Assembly (NCBI RefSeq): GCF_004354045.1
Contig: NZ_SMRT01000013.1
Coordinates: 62,001 to 126,000, forward strand
Source: Paenibacillus piri
GTDB lineage: Bacteria; Bacillota; Bacilli; Paenibacillales; NBRC-103111
Reading direction: 5' to 3'
Length of the DNA stretch: 64,000 nt
Part shown: one piece after another, positions 53,059-62,694 of the stretch
How the letters are laid out: each line of letters starts with the position of its first letter
Numbering within the stretch: the stretch's first letter is position 1
Notes under the pieces: generated by a model
Database searches by the model: none
Told to the model about the DNA's origin: nothing
Seen by the model: only the letters and a program-made list of their open reading frames with translations
Program-made: the position numbers and the translations under genes

Positions 53059-53814
53059 ATGAATAGTAAAGAACGGTTTTCAAATCGGGTCGATTCGTAT
53101 GTGAAGTACCGCCCAAGCTATCCCGAAGAAGCTCTTGATTATTTGTACGGCACCATTGGCTTGAATCTGAACAGTGAAGTAGCGGATATCGGTGCGGGAA
53201 CAGGCATTTTTTCAGAGCTGCTAGTGGAGCGGGGGAGCCAAGTGACTGCCATCGAGCCGAATCAGGCGATGCGGGAAGCTGCAGAAAAGAAGCTTGGAGG
53301 GAAACCGAATTTTCGCATCGTGCCGGGGTCCGCTGAAGTGACAGGACTGCCGGACCAGTCCGTAGATTTTATCGTTTGCGCTCAATCGTTTCACTGGTTC
53401 GATCGCATCGCGGCGCGAGCTGAGTTCAGAAGAATTTTGAAGTCAGGCGGGAAGGTGGTTTTGATTTGGAATTCCCGGCTCACTCATGGCACCCCGTTTC
53501 GGGAAGGCTACGATCAACTGCTACACACTTTCGGCGCAGACTACAAAAATGTAAGTCAAAAAAACATTTTGCCCGACGATTTGGCGCTCTTTTTCAACCC
53601 GGGGGAAATGCGAGTGGCGCGGTTTACGAATCAGCAAGCGTTTGATTATGAAGGTCTGAGCGGCCGGCTGCTTTCGTCTTCTTACAGTCCGATGCCCGGA
53701 GATCCGAAACACGAAATCATGATGAATGAACTGCGCAGCCTATTTGAACGGACGAATCAGGATGGCAAAGTATCCTTTGATTATGAGACCGAGGTGTTTT
53801 GGGGCGAGGTTTAG
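53059..53814 (+). CDS. Class I SAM-dependent methyltransferase
   Basis: 251 residues. NSKERFSNRVDSYVKYRPSYP is the typical opening of this UbiE/Methyltransf_11-like group. The SAM-binding loop is VADIGAGTGIFSELL, then IEPNQAMR, and QSFHWFD is the post-strand-4 motif. The substrate is unknown. GTGGGAGAG upstream supports ATG 53059. Monocistronic. Confidence 0.9.
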   Translation: MNSKERFSNRVDSYVKYRPSYPEEALDYLYGTIGLNLNSEVADIGAGTGIFSELLVERGSQVTAIEPNQAMREAAEKKLGGKPNFRIVPGSAEVTGLPDQSVDFIVCAQSFHWFDRIAARAEFRRILKSGGKVVLIWNSRLTHGTPFREGYDQLLHTFGADYKNVSQKNILPDDLALFFNPGEMRVARFTNQQAFDYEGLSGRLLSSSYSPMPGDPKHEIMMNELRSLFERTNQDGKVSFDYETEVFWGEV

Positions 53815-53973
53815 AAAAGTGGAAGATCGGTTGTTTAGAAGATGCAACAGATGTGGGTAGAGGATCGACTTTTGGGGTGCAATTGTCTGCAGCAATTTCG
53901 TCATTCAAGTAAACGGTGGCCTGCCCTATTGAATGGCGTCGGCATTAGGCGGGCGCAGGTCCGAGTTAGATTG

Positions 53974-53993
53974 GGGCACCCGGCAGGGTGCCC
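53974..53993. terminator. Terminator-like hairpin between convergent genes
   Basis: GGGCACC-CGGCA(G)-GGTGCCC followed by TATTT. It can serve the methyltransferase and, leftward, the aldo/keto reductase. Confidence 0.5.
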
Positions 53994-54046
53994 TATTTCC
54001 GTTGTTGGAACTGAGCTCTCCACGATCGATGGGGATAATCTGCATG

Positions 54047-54964
54047 TTAAGGAAGCTTATTGCCTGCTGCACGATAAATTTCATACCATTCTTCGCGCGT
54101 CAAATGGACATCGCCTGCCTTGCAGCAATCAATTAGCCTGTTTATATTCATCGTACCGGTAACGGGCTGCATGTGTGCGGGATGTCGCAAAAGCCACGCG
54201 ATGGCGATGGTCGTGCTGCTGACCTCATATTTCTTCGCGATTTCGTCGATCTTCTGATTCAATTCCGGGAACTTGTCGTTTCCGAGGAAAACGCCTTCAA
54301 AAAAGCCGTATTGGAACGGTGACCACGGCTGTATTGTGATATCGTTCAGTCTGCAATAATCAAGTATGCTGCCATCCCGATTTACAGCCGAATCATTTTC
54401 CATATTGACATTGATTCCATTGGAAATCATGGTGGAGTTCGTGATGCTCAATTGCAGTTGGTTGGCGACAATCGGCTGCTTCACAGCCTTTTTCAGCAGC
54501 TGGATCTGCATCGGATTTTGATTGGAAACGCCGAAATGGCGCACTTTACCCGAGCTTTCAAGAAGATCGAAAGCTTCCGCTACTTCTTCTGGCTCTACCA
54601 ATGCATCCGGACGGTGAAGCAGCAGAATGTCCAAATAATCGGTTTTCAGCCGCCGCAGGATGCCGTCTACCGACGTTAAAATATGTTCCTTGGAAAAGTC
54701 GAACGCGCCTTTTCGAATACCGCACTTGGATTGAAGGATGATCTTTTCGCGAACATTATCGTTCATGCGGATGGCATCCGAAAAAATTTCCTCGCAGGTG
54801 CCGCCGCCGTAAATATCCGCATGATCGAAGAAGTTCGCACCTATTTCCAATGCCGTCTGGACAAAACGTTCCGCCGCTGCTTTTTCCAGTGAGTTAATGC
54901 GCATGCAGCCGACCGCGACCACAGGTACCTCCAGTGTGCTGGTTCCAAGTTTCATTGTTCTCAT
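54047..54964 (-). CDS. Aldo/keto reductase
   Basis: 305 residues. NADPH-dependent reductase fold with catalytic-tetrad segments FDHADIYGGG (Asp, Tyr), LQSKCGI (Lys) and LLLHRPD (His), and a C-terminal cofactor end MQPVTGTMN. It is like the YdhF-type subgroup. AAAAGGAGG 9 nt before ATG 54964 decides the start; the frame is open further upstream. Substrate unknown. It is alone on the minus strand. Confidence 0.92.
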   Translation of the reverse strand: MRTMKLGTSTLEVPVVAVGCMRINSLEKAAAERFVQTALEIGANFFDHADIYGGGTCEEIFSDAIRMNDNVREKIILQSKCGIRKGAFDFSKEHILTSVDGILRRLKTDYLDILLLHRPDALVEPEEVAEAFDLLESSGKVRHFGVSNQNPMQIQLLKKAVKQPIVANQLQLSITNSTMISNGINVNMENDSAVNRDGSILDYCRLNDITIQPWSPFQYGFFEGVFLGNDKFPELNQKIDEIAKKYEVSSTTIAIAWLLRHPAHMQPVTGTMNINRLIDCCKAGDVHLTREEWYEIYRAAGNKLP

Positions 54965-55360
54965 GCTCAATGCCCTCCTTTTTGGCGATGGGGGTTTTAA
55001 TTGGGCGCATCCCTTATTGATTGTGACACATTCATATAGCGGTTTCAAGAGTTAGTGCTCGCTAAAACCCGACATCACCAAGTAATGTTTAGTTGAAAAT
55101 TAAGGAGTTTTGTCCGCCGGTGACATAAGCATATTCGCGAATCCGATTGACATACAATAAATGGGAGAGGGATCATAAGACCCTCCACGGGCTGTCCCTG
55201 CTATAGTTGATGTCAACTAAGGGGGGTGAAACGTGCATTTAGGCGAAACCTGGCAGTAGGTAATCCATATCAGCTTCTGATGTACGGCTGCGGCTGCCGG
55301 CAGAAGGGATATCCCGTGCTGCTGCAAAACTCAAGCAAACCAACACAGGAGGTTGTGCAA

Positions 55361-55645
55361 ATGAGTGTAAATCGGAATGTAAAGGCTATTAAGGGTGCGT
55401 TTATGGGAGTTGGGGCCACAGGCGGGTGGTTGCTAGCTGACCTGCTGCTTCCGGAGCCATGGGGAGACTTCCTATTATTCGCCGCGATGGCAGTGGTGAA
55501 TGCGATGGTTGGATGGTGGATCGGCACCTTGTCCGAGCGGCGGGATCGCACGGCATCCAATGCTCAAAACTGGGAGCCGGGCGAACTCGCTACCCCCGGA
55601 ACCGCCGGCGCAAGGAGTGAAATCAAGTACAAATCCGAGTCTTAG
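55361..55645 (+). CDS. Small two-helix membrane protein
   Basis: 94 residues with two hydrophobic segments (AIKGAFMGVGATGGWLLADL; FLLFAAMAVVNAMVGWWIG) and a polar, Pro-rich tail. I do not recognise the family. CAGGAGG 9 nt upstream fixes ATG 55361. The 312 bp between the aldo/keto reductase and this gene has a small hairpin (GAGGGATCATAAGACCCTC) at about 55166-55184 and a GGGGGG stretch, but no gene. Confidence 0.6.
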   Translation: MSVNRNVKAIKGAFMGVGATGGWLLADLLLPEPWGDFLLFAAMAVVNAMVGWWIGTLSERRDRTASNAQNWEPGELATPGTAGARSEIKYKSES

Positions 55646-55824
55646 AGGCGGCGCCGGCAGCGTTTTCCTCCAGTACCTGAGGGAACGGAACAGGGAAGTA
55701 TCGTGAGGCATGATGGGAGAGTCCTTCTTTGCGATATTGAGAATTGGTTGTGCCGGCAAATTCTCAAGCAGAGGAAGACGGCACCCACGGATGTCGTTTA
55801 TCCCATACCCGTGGAGATGGTCTT

Positions 55825-56940
55825 CTATAAGGGTTGCCCATCGGCAACCCATACTTTCCCCAACCAGGAATCGATCAAATACCAGTCATTCCACTGCTCG
55901 TGAACGCGTATCTTTTGTGAGGAAAGACGTGCAGCAGGCTTCGTATCATAGGGACTTTTGTAGATTGGCGTGTCTTGCGGCAGTTCAATTTGTACGTCCA
56001 CGGACTTAACCGGGAATACGGCATGCCCGAGCGGCAGCCACTGCTCTCCAACCCATGTGGTTACTTTCCCCCAACCGCCTCGTGTGGCCGAAACATGGAC
56101 AAGTTGTGGCGACAGCGCTGTCCGGGTGCGGGTCATCTTGCCATTCGAATAATCGTATAACGGGGTCGGAATTGGCAGGTAGGCCTGAGACGTTGTCTCC
56201 AATTCCGGCTCATCGGTTTGAGCGGCCAAAGCCAAGTTGATGCCTGCTGCGATCCCGTCGGTTAATTTGTTCAAATATTCCGGATCGGACAGCCGTTTAT
56301 CTTCATCCGGATTGGTCATAAAGCCCATTTCCACCAAAACGGAAGGCACCTTCGACCAGTTGAAGCCGGTAAGATCGGAGCGTGGCACTGCGCCTCTGGA
56401 GACAGCTCCGGTGGCCAAGACCGCTTCGCGCAGAATGGTCTCCGCCGCCGCTTTGCTTTCGGAGAAGCCCGCCTGTGCCCCCTTGATCCATGCCGGGTAA
56501 AGCAATGAAATTCCTTGCGACTTGGGGGAGTTATCTCCATCTGCGTGTATTCGCACGGCCAGATCGGCTTGGACCTCATTGCAAAGCTGTGCTCTTTCTA
56601 TATTGGACATATCGACATCATGGGACTCTCTAGTCATGACTGTCTTATATCCGAACGCCTCCAGCTTTTCCTTGAGCAGCAGCGAGGCTTCCAAAGTGAG
56701 AACATATTCCGGTTTTTTCGTGACAACTCCTCTTGTCCCCGATGTCACCTTCGCCTTCATTTCCTTCGAATCCGGCGCGACAGGCTCCAGTCCGTTATTC
56801 CCGTGCAGCTGATGTCCGGGATCCAGACAAACAAGCTGTTCATCCTGCGTTTTGGCGCCGGCCGGTGCCGGGAACAGGCCGAGCAGCAGAACGGCCACCA
56901 ATATGATAGAACAAGTATAGCCCCGGCGAACGAATGCCAT
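55825..56940 (-). CDS. N-acetylmuramoyl-L-alanine amidase (Amidase_3)
   Basis: 371 residues with a signal peptide (VAVLLLGLFPAPAGAK). Zinc ligands and catalysis are visible in CLDPGHQ (His), VRIHADGD (His) and SVLVEMGFMTN (Glu). A further domain at about 260-371 has SH3-like strands (WGKVTTWVGEQWLPLGH; WNDWYLIDSWLGKVWV) and may bind the wall. It cleaves the amide between muramic acid and stem peptide. AAGGGGG precedes ATG 56940. Possible roles are cell separation or sporulation/germination. Confidence 0.92.
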   Translation of the reverse strand: MAFVRRGYTCSIILVAVLLLGLFPAPAGAKTQDEQLVCLDPGHQLHGNNGLEPVAPDSKEMKAKVTSGTRGVVTKKPEYVLTLEASLLLKEKLEAFGYKTVMTRESHDVDMSNIERAQLCNEVQADLAVRIHADGDNSPKSQGISLLYPAWIKGAQAGFSESKAAAETILREAVLATGAVSRGAVPRSDLTGFNWSKVPSVLVEMGFMTNPDEDKRLSDPEYLNKLTDGIAAGINLALAAQTDEPELETTSQAYLPIPTPLYDYSNGKMTRTRTALSPQLVHVSATRGGWGKVTTWVGEQWLPLGHAVFPVKSVDVQIELPQDTPIYKSPYDTKPAARLSSQKIRVHEQWNDWYLIDSWLGKVWVADGQPL

Positions 56941-57125
56941 TGCTTTTCCCCCTTCGTCTTATTTAACCTCAACCCATATAATGGGATCCCTTGCCCGAGT
57001 ATGCTGCCTGTTCAATGGTCCCCTGGGACAACAGGCGGAGTCGGAAATTCGCATTTGTCCAACGGGATTTCGGTCTTTTCGTACAGAGCGGGCTATAATC
57101 CGCTTCATCGGGTCATAGCCTTGCT

Positions 57126-58196
57126 TCATTCCTCTGGCTCCATGCGGGCCAGCTCCTTGCGCACCATTGGCGCGACTTTGGTTCCGAGCAATTCAATGGT
57201 GCGCAAAATTTCACGATGCGGCATCGTGCCGACATTCACATGCAGGAAGAAGCGGGTTACTCCCAAATTTTTGCGCAGCAAAATAATTTTTTCCGCCACA
57301 AATTCAGGATCGCCGACATAGAGAGCGCCCTGAAGGCTCCGTGCCGCATCAAAGGCCGCGCGGCTGTATGGCGGCCAGCCCCGTTCACGTCCGATGACGT
57401 TCATTTGGGCTTGCGTTGAAGGGAAAAATAGATCGGCAGCCTGTTCGGTCGTTTCCCCGACAAATCCGTGCGAGTGCGTCGCGATCGGAAGCGAGTCGGG
57501 ATCGTGCCCGGCCTGTGCGGCAGCCTTCTTATAGAGTTCCACTAACGGGGCGAACTTCTCGGGCATTCCGCCGATGATGGCAAAGGCGATCGGAAGGCCG
57601 AGCATGCCTGCCCTTACGGCTGATTCGGGATTTCCGCCGCTTGCGATCCACACCGGCAGCGGATTCTGAACGGACCGCGGATATACGCCCATGTTACGGA
57701 TCGCGGGACGATGTCCGCCGCGCCAAGTCACCTTCTCCGAGGAACGGATGGCCAACAGCAGCTCCAGCTTCTCTTCGAACAATTCATCGTAATCATCGAG
57801 GCTGTATCCGAAAAGCGGGAACGATTCGATGAACGAGCCCCTGCCCGCCATAATCTCGGCCCGGCCGTTGGAGATGCCGTCAAGCGTGGAGAAAGCTTGA
57901 TATACGCGAACCGGATCGTCTGAGGACAGTACGGTAACGGCGCTCGTGAGCCGTATCCGCTTGGTCATGGCAGCTGCTGCCGCTAATACAACAGCGGGCG
58001 AAGCCCCGGCGTAATCGGGTCGATGATGTTCCCCGATTCCATAGACGTCCAGACCGACCTGGTCGGCCAGCACGATCTCCTCAACCGCATGGCGCAGCCG
58101 TTCGGCGTGGCTGATGACTTCTCCTGTCGCCGGGTCCGGCGTAGCCTCCAGAAATGTACTGATTCCTATTTCCATATTTATTGTCGAATCGCCCAT
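57126..58196 (-). CDS. LLM-class flavin-dependent oxidoreductase
   Basis: 356 residues. Luciferase-like TIM-barrel monooxygenase with GIGEHHRPDYAGASPAVVLAA, RIRLTSAVTVLSSDDPVRVYQ, NGRAEIMAGRGSFIES and PVWIASGG, all standard for this group. Such enzymes use reduced FMN from a partner reductase, which is not adjacent. AAGGAGGCG precedes ATG 58196. It is divergent from the two-component system at 58382. The substrate is unknown. Confidence 0.92.
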   Translation of the reverse strand: MGDSTINMEIGISTFLEATPDPATGEVISHAERLRHAVEEIVLADQVGLDVYGIGEHHRPDYAGASPAVVLAAAAAMTKRIRLTSAVTVLSSDDPVRVYQAFSTLDGISNGRAEIMAGRGSFIESFPLFGYSLDDYDELFEEKLELLLAIRSSEKVTWRGGHRPAIRNMGVYPRSVQNPLPVWIASGGNPESAVRAGMLGLPIAFAIIGGMPEKFAPLVELYKKAAAQAGHDPDSLPIATHSHGFVGETTEQAADLFFPSTQAQMNVIGRERGWPPYSRAAFDAARSLQGALYVGDPEFVAEKIILLRKNLGVTRFFLHVNVGTMPHREILRTIELLGTKVAPMVRKELARMEPEE

Positions 58197-58381
58197 GTTG
58201 ATTCGCCTCCTTCATTACCTATTAGTTTACTTATTTTTTTATCGATTCTCAAATTTAGTAAGTTGAAACAAACGGCGAAATCCTTTTAATAAAGTTTCAA
58301 TGATTGTTTGCTATACTGGGAGCATAAATAATTACACGCTTTTGGTTAAGCTAAAGCCAATACGACGCCGGGGTTGATTCA

Positions 58382-59068
58382 GTGAAAATATTGATTGTCG
58401 AAGACGATCTTCCGCTGCTTGAAGCGATTAAGGAAATATTCGAAAACGAGGCCTTCGATACGACAGGAGCTTCGGCGGGCGACGAAGGATGCTTCTTAGC
58501 CGAGCAAGGAAGCTACGATCTTATCGTTCTGGATGTAATGCTGCCGGGCATGAACGGATTGGACGTTGTCAAACATTTGCGGACCCGCCAAGTTTTAACG
58601 CCGGTCATCATGCTGACCGCAAAAGACAGCGTCGAGGATTGCGTCAGGGGGCTCGATGCCGGTGCGGACGATTATGTAACGAAGCCGTTTGCCGTAACCG
58701 TGCTGCTTGCCAGAGCAAGGGCCGTATTAAGAAGACGAGGGACGATCGATTCCGATGGGGAATTGTCCTGCGGGCAAATTCATCTTGCGCCTAATTTAAG
58801 GGACGCGTATGCCGGTGAACAGCCCTTGAGACTAAGTCCCAAAGAATACGAGCTGCTGGAATTTTTCCTGTGCAATAAGGAACAAATTTTATCCAGAGAT
58901 CAGATCTTTGAACGGATATGGGGATTCGATTCGGATGCGGCTTCAACCGCCGTTGATGTATATGTTCATCATTTGCGCAAAAAGCTTGCGCCGTACGGCG
59001 GGGACCTTTATTTAAAGACGATCCGCGGCGTAGGTTACTTATTTAAAGGGGATTCCAATGTTCAATAA
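58382..59068 (+). CDS. OmpR-family response regulator
   Basis: 228 residues. The receiver has EDD, phosphoacceptor Asp51 (LDVMLPG), T and K (VTKPFA). The winged helix (LSPKEYELLEFFL ... GVGYLFKG) defines the OmpR class. The start is GTG. It overlaps its kinase by 11 bp. The operon upstream promoter lies in the 185-bp divergent gap with the monooxygenase. Because FMN-protein, ApbE and RnfD-like genes follow closely, it probably controls them. Confidence 0.93.
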   Translation: MKILIVEDDLPLLEAIKEIFENEAFDTTGASAGDEGCFLAEQGSYDLIVLDVMLPGMNGLDVVKHLRTRQVLTPVIMLTAKDSVEDCVRGLDAGADDYVTKPFAVTVLLARARAVLRRRGTIDSDGELSCGQIHLAPNLRDAYAGEQPLRLSPKEYELLEFFLCNKEQILSRDQIFERIWGFDSDAASTAVDVYVHHLRKKLAPYGGDLYLKTIRGVGYLFKGDSNVQ

Positions 59069-60317
59069 AACCCGTACTCAATTGGTTTTGTTAAATTCGG
59101 TGGTATTTGTGCTGGTGCTGCTTGTATCCGGTATTGTTTTATACGTGCATCTGGGCTACCGGTTATACCATCAAGCTGACGAAGCGCTCCTTGATATTGC
59201 GAGGACCATGCAAACCGGCTCTATCGATCAAATGCTGCGGGACGATCATCCGGAGCCTGACGCGGACCGGAGAGTGTCCTACTTTTTCTGGGATGAGCAG
59301 GGACAATTAATCGCCCAATATCCGAAGCAATCGTTCTCCCTGAATGATGCGCTCCGATTTAAAAATATGAGTGCCGAGGGCTCTTTGCTAAATATGTCTG
59401 CAGGCGGGCGTGATTACAAGGTGTTGGGATTCCGCAATCCGATGCGTGAAGCGGTGGGTGCATCGCCGCTGCCCCATGTTTTTGATGTGGTTGCCATCAG
59501 AAGCCTGGAGGCTGAACGCAGAATGCTTCGGACGCTTCGCACGGATCTTGCCCTGGGTGGAGCGGCAGGGCTGATTTTTTCCGTCCTGGCCGGTTTCTAC
59601 CTGGCCGGGCGTTCTCTGGTGCCGATTCGTCGGTCATGGACCAAGCAACAGCAATTCGTCGCGGATGCCTCCCATGAGCTGCGCACCCCAACCTCCGTGA
59701 TCCGGACCCGTGCCGAGCTCTTGTTTCGTCACCCGCAGCATACGATCGAGCAGGAAAGCCAGAACATTGCCGTCATCGCGAAGGAAAGCAAACGAATGGG
59801 AAAGCTGATCGACGATTTGCTGACATTGGCGCGAACCGATTCCAACCAGCTTCAAATTCAGGCCGCGGCAATACCGCTGCATCCCATTCTTGAAGAAATC
59901 GCCGAGCAATTCCAGCTGCTGGCCGAAACGAAGTCGATTCGCATTCATTCCCAATTCCAGCCTTCTATAATCTGGGGGGATGAAAGCCGTCTCCGGCAAT
60001 TGTTCGTCATTTTATTGGATAATGCCCTGAAGTTTACCCCACCCCACGGTACCATTGAGTTCACCTGCCACAATTTGCCGCATTCCGTCAAGATTGTAGT
60101 GAAAGACAGCGGCTGCGGGATTGCAGAAGCCGATCTCCCTCATATTTTTGAACGGTTTTATAGGGGAGACAAGGTTCGCTCCCGCGACGAAGGCGGGACC
60201 GGGCTTGGACTTTCGATCGCCGAATGGATTGTGCATGCGCATAAGGGAACCATTCGCGTCGCATCCAGGGTTTCCGTCGGAACCGAATTTCAGATGATGT
60301 TCCCAAGAAAACCGTAA
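59058..60317 (+). CDS. Sensor histidine kinase
   Basis: 419 residues with two membrane helices (about 8-30 and 165-187) around a small extracellular domain and no clear HAMP. HisKA is FVADASHELRTPTSVIRTR with His206. The HATPase shows LLDNALKF, DSGCGI and GGTGLGLSIAEW. AAAGGGGATTCCA precedes the ATG. Its N-terminal sensor cannot be assigned to a known ligand class. It is the pair of the preceding regulator. Confidence 0.92.
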   Translation: MFNKTRTQLVLLNSVVFVLVLLVSGIVLYVHLGYRLYHQADEALLDIARTMQTGSIDQMLRDDHPEPDADRRVSYFFWDEQGQLIAQYPKQSFSLNDALRFKNMSAEGSLLNMSAGGRDYKVLGFRNPMREAVGASPLPHVFDVVAIRSLEAERRMLRTLRTDLALGGAAGLIFSVLAGFYLAGRSLVPIRRSWTKQQQFVADASHELRTPTSVIRTRAELLFRHPQHTIEQESQNIAVIAKESKRMGKLIDDLLTLARTDSNQLQIQAAAIPLHPILEEIAEQFQLLAETKSIRIHSQFQPSIIWGDESRLRQLFVILLDNALKFTPPHGTIEFTCHNLPHSVKIVVKDSGCGIAEADLPHIFERFYRGDKVRSRDEGGTGLGLSIAEWIVHAHKGTIRVASRVSVGTEFQMMFPRKP

Positions 60318-60396
60318 GCACGCAGCTTTAATAAAATTTAAATGTTCGTTCTTTATAATGAAACTGTCGGTGAAGCATAACATTGGAGGGATCGAC

Positions 60397-60822
60397 GTGG
60401 CTAAAATGAACAATAAATGGGTCGTCCTTTGTGCGGCGGCTATTGGAGCGATATACACAGCCGGATACTTGGCAACTGAATCTCAAGCATCGGTACAGCA
60501 GCCTGCGCCAATCAGTCAAGCGGGCATTCAAGCAGACAGCAGCCCATCCAAAGGCCAATATAAAAACGGGACTTTCAACGGAACGGGAAGCAATCGCCGC
60601 GGGTCCATTCAGGCAGCCGTAACCATTAAGAACGATAAAATAACGGATGTTGAAATAAGTCATTTTGCCATGCATTACTCGGAGGATGACGTAGTGGGAT
60701 TGCCGCAGGAAGTTGTACAAAAACAGAGCGCGCAGGTACGCAATGTATCAGGCGCAACGTATAGCACACGAGCGTTTCAAGATGCCGTACAAGATGCGCT
60801 TTCCAAGGCACGAAATACTTAG
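60397..60822 (+). CDS. Membrane-anchored FMN-binding-domain protein
   Basis: 141 residues with an N-terminal anchor (WVVLCAAAIGAIYTAGYLA), a short linker, then the FMN-binding domain GQYKNGTFNGTGSNRRGSIQ ... VSGATYST. The Thr of SGATYST is the residue that ApbE enzymes flavinylate, and an ApbE gene follows directly. GGAGGG precedes GTG 60397. It is likely an extracytoplasmic one-flavin electron carrier, similar to subunits of Rnf/Nqr complexes and of flavin-based extracellular electron transfer. Confidence 0.9.
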   Translation: MAKMNNKWVVLCAAAIGAIYTAGYLATESQASVQQPAPISQAGIQADSSPSKGQYKNGTFNGTGSNRRGSIQAAVTIKNDKITDVEISHFAMHYSEDDVVGLPQEVVQKQSAQVRNVSGATYSTRAFQDAVQDALSKARNT

Positions 60823-60835
60823 GCCGGGAACAATC

Positions 60836-61717
60836 ATGAAAAAGACGAAATTGTTTATGGACACCGCCGTAGATATTCAGGTGGTTACGCGAAAGTCGGA
60901 CGATGCTGCGGAAGCAGCAATTCAGCGGGCTTTTGAAGCTTTTCGGAAAGTCGAACATGCCTGCAGCCGCTTCAGCTCCGATAGCGAGTTGATGGAAGCA
61001 TGCCGCCGGGTCAAGACCGTAGTACCGTTAAGCCCGTTTTTATTTGAGCCGCTGAAGTTTGCTTGGGAGGTAGCGCAATGGACGAATGGCCGATTCGATC
61101 CCGCGATAGGAAAGATCATGGAGGATCACGGGTTCAATCGGCATTATTTAACCGGAGAGACGATTCAAAGCCATTCGGCTGATGCGGTCACCTATCGGGA
61201 TATTGTCTTAAATGAGCAAGACCGTACCTTGTATTTACGAAGACCGCTGGTGATCGATTTGGGGGCGGTCGCAAAAGGGTTTGCTATCGATTTGGCTGCA
61301 CGCGAGCTGACCCAATTCGAGGGCTTTGTCGTTAATGCAGGCGGAGACCTTTATGCAGGCGGAGCGGATGAAAGCGGAGGCAAGTGGAAAATCGGCATTC
61401 AGCACCCTGTGTACAAGGATCAAATCATACAAGAGATTGAACTTTCGAATGAGGCGGTCTGCACTTCGGGGAGCTATGAGCGCAGAAGTCCGGTAAAACC
61501 CGGCGTGCATCACATGATCGATCCTGCAACCGGGCAATCGCCGGACGCATGGGTCAGCTGCAGTGTCGTCGCCCCTTACGCGATGATAGCGGATGCTTTC
61601 TCGACGGCTTCCTTCTTATGCGGAGTGGAGCGCGGGAGAACATTAATTGAACAGCTTGGTTTTAAAGGAATTCTGATTACATCCGGTCTGAACATCTACC
61701 GAATAGGAGAGATATAA
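60836..61717 (+). CDS. FAD:protein FMN transferase (ApbE family)
   Basis: 293 residues. ApbE signature blocks: ACSRFSSDSEL, LDLGAVAKG-like VIDLGAVAKGFAIDLA, VNAGGDLYAGG, and the metal-site HHMIDPATGQSP. ApbE moves FMN from FAD onto Thr/Ser of proteins like the one encoded 13 bp upstream. ATG 60836 is chosen (KKTKLFMDTAVDIQV); there is no lipobox or signal peptide, unusual for ApbE enzymes acting outside the membrane. Its stop abuts the start of the next gene. Confidence 0.92.
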   Translation: MKKTKLFMDTAVDIQVVTRKSDDAAEAAIQRAFEAFRKVEHACSRFSSDSELMEACRRVKTVVPLSPFLFEPLKFAWEVAQWTNGRFDPAIGKIMEDHGFNRHYLTGETIQSHSADAVTYRDIVLNEQDRTLYLRRPLVIDLGAVAKGFAIDLAARELTQFEGFVVNAGGDLYAGGADESGGKWKIGIQHPVYKDQIIQEIELSNEAVCTSGSYERRSPVKPGVHHMIDPATGQSPDAWVSCSVVAPYAMIADAFSTASFLCGVERGRTLIEQLGFKGILITSGLNIYRIGEI

Positions 61718-62530
61718 ATGGCAGCTCATAAATGGATCCGTACACCTAAAGGATACGTCACCATAACCATGGCTGTCTTGCTGGTAATAGCGGCCATCGG
61801 GTCAGAGGATATCAGCGGCATCTACAATGGCTTCATTGCCGTCGCCGCTTCATTAGCCGCCGATTTCACTTGCTCCCACGTTGTCAAAAAGAAACGGGGT
61901 TTGCCGGATGGCGCGGTCATCACCGGCTTGATTATTGCGCTGATCCTAAGTACGACTGCCCCATGGTATATTGTTGCCGCGACATCGATGATCGCCATTT
62001 TGTCCAAATATATATTCGTTTATAAGAAGAAACCGATTTTCAATCCGGCAGCTTTTGGCTTGCTTTTATCCATCCTTTTGTTTCGGACAGGACAAAGCTG
62101 GTGGGGGGCCTTCGGGGATCTTCCTTCATGGACTATCGTGTTTCTTTTGATCGGCGGTTATACGGTCACGAATCGGGTGAATAAATTCCCCCAGGTCTTT
62201 TCATTTCTTGGAACGTACTTTATCCTGTTATTGATTATGGGAATACTTCATGTCGGAGACGCCGCTGACGCGCTTCGGCCGCCTTTCATCAACGCATCGC
62301 TTTTCTTTGCGTTGTTTATGCTCACAGACCCGCCTACCTCACCGGCCAAAGAAAAGGATCAAGTCATTTTTGGCGTCCTGGGCGCTGCCGCGGGAGCCGT
62401 CGTGTATAGTTTATTCGGAGGCTTGATGTATTTGTTTATCGGGCTGCTCGTCGGCAACCTGTACCACTTATTGAAAAACCCGGCTTTACGCGCAGCCAAG
62501 CTTCAAAATCGCAGCTATCATAAAGCTTGA
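61718..62530 (+). CDS. RnfD/NqrB-like membrane protein
   Basis: 270 residues with about nine hydrophobic segments. KKPIFNPAAFGLLLSILLFR and MLTDPPTSPAKEKDQVIFG are the conserved stretches of RnfD/NqrB-type subunits, where DPPTSP-like sequence lies near the cofactor region. The covalent-flavin S/T-G-A-T motif of full NqrB/RnfD is not evident. It begins one base after the ApbE stop. With the FMN-binding protein it could form a minimal trans-membrane electron conduit (inference). Confidence 0.85.
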   Translation: MAAHKWIRTPKGYVTITMAVLLVIAAIGSEDISGIYNGFIAVAASLAADFTCSHVVKKKRGLPDGAVITGLIIALILSTTAPWYIVAATSMIAILSKYIFVYKKKPIFNPAAFGLLLSILLFRTGQSWWGAFGDLPSWTIVFLLIGGYTVTNRVNKFPQVFSFLGTYFILLLIMGILHVGDAADALRPPFINASLFFALFMLTDPPTSPAKEKDQVIFGVLGAAAGAVVYSLFGGLMYLFIGLLVGNLYHLLKNPALRAAKLQNRSYHKA

Positions 62531-62642
62531 TAGTAATGAAGAAGATCTCGAATCGAAGCTCTGATCCGTTTATTTTTGTATGCGATTTGAGCTTTGAATG
62601 TTTATACAACTGTCCAAACATGTTACATTAGTTTTAGCGCCG

Positions 62643-62659
62643 TGACTGATGGTCAGTCA
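62643..62659. promoter_or_regulatory. Perfect 17-bp operator-like dyad
   Basis: TGACTGA-TGG-TCAGTCA, 36 bp before the sugar isomerase start. It is typical of TetR- or LacI-class sites, but no such regulator is adjacent. Confidence 0.45.
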
Positions 62660-62694
62660 GCATCGACGCAAATTTTGATAAGGGGTGACCGAAT

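Noticed and set aside
52832..53116. 94-codon minus-strand frame
   Set aside because: Covers promoter-like AT-rich DNA and the start of the methyltransferase gene; no motif support.
56515..57321. 268-codon plus-strand frame
   Set aside because: Entirely antisense to the amidase and monooxygenase genes, which have clear family motifs.
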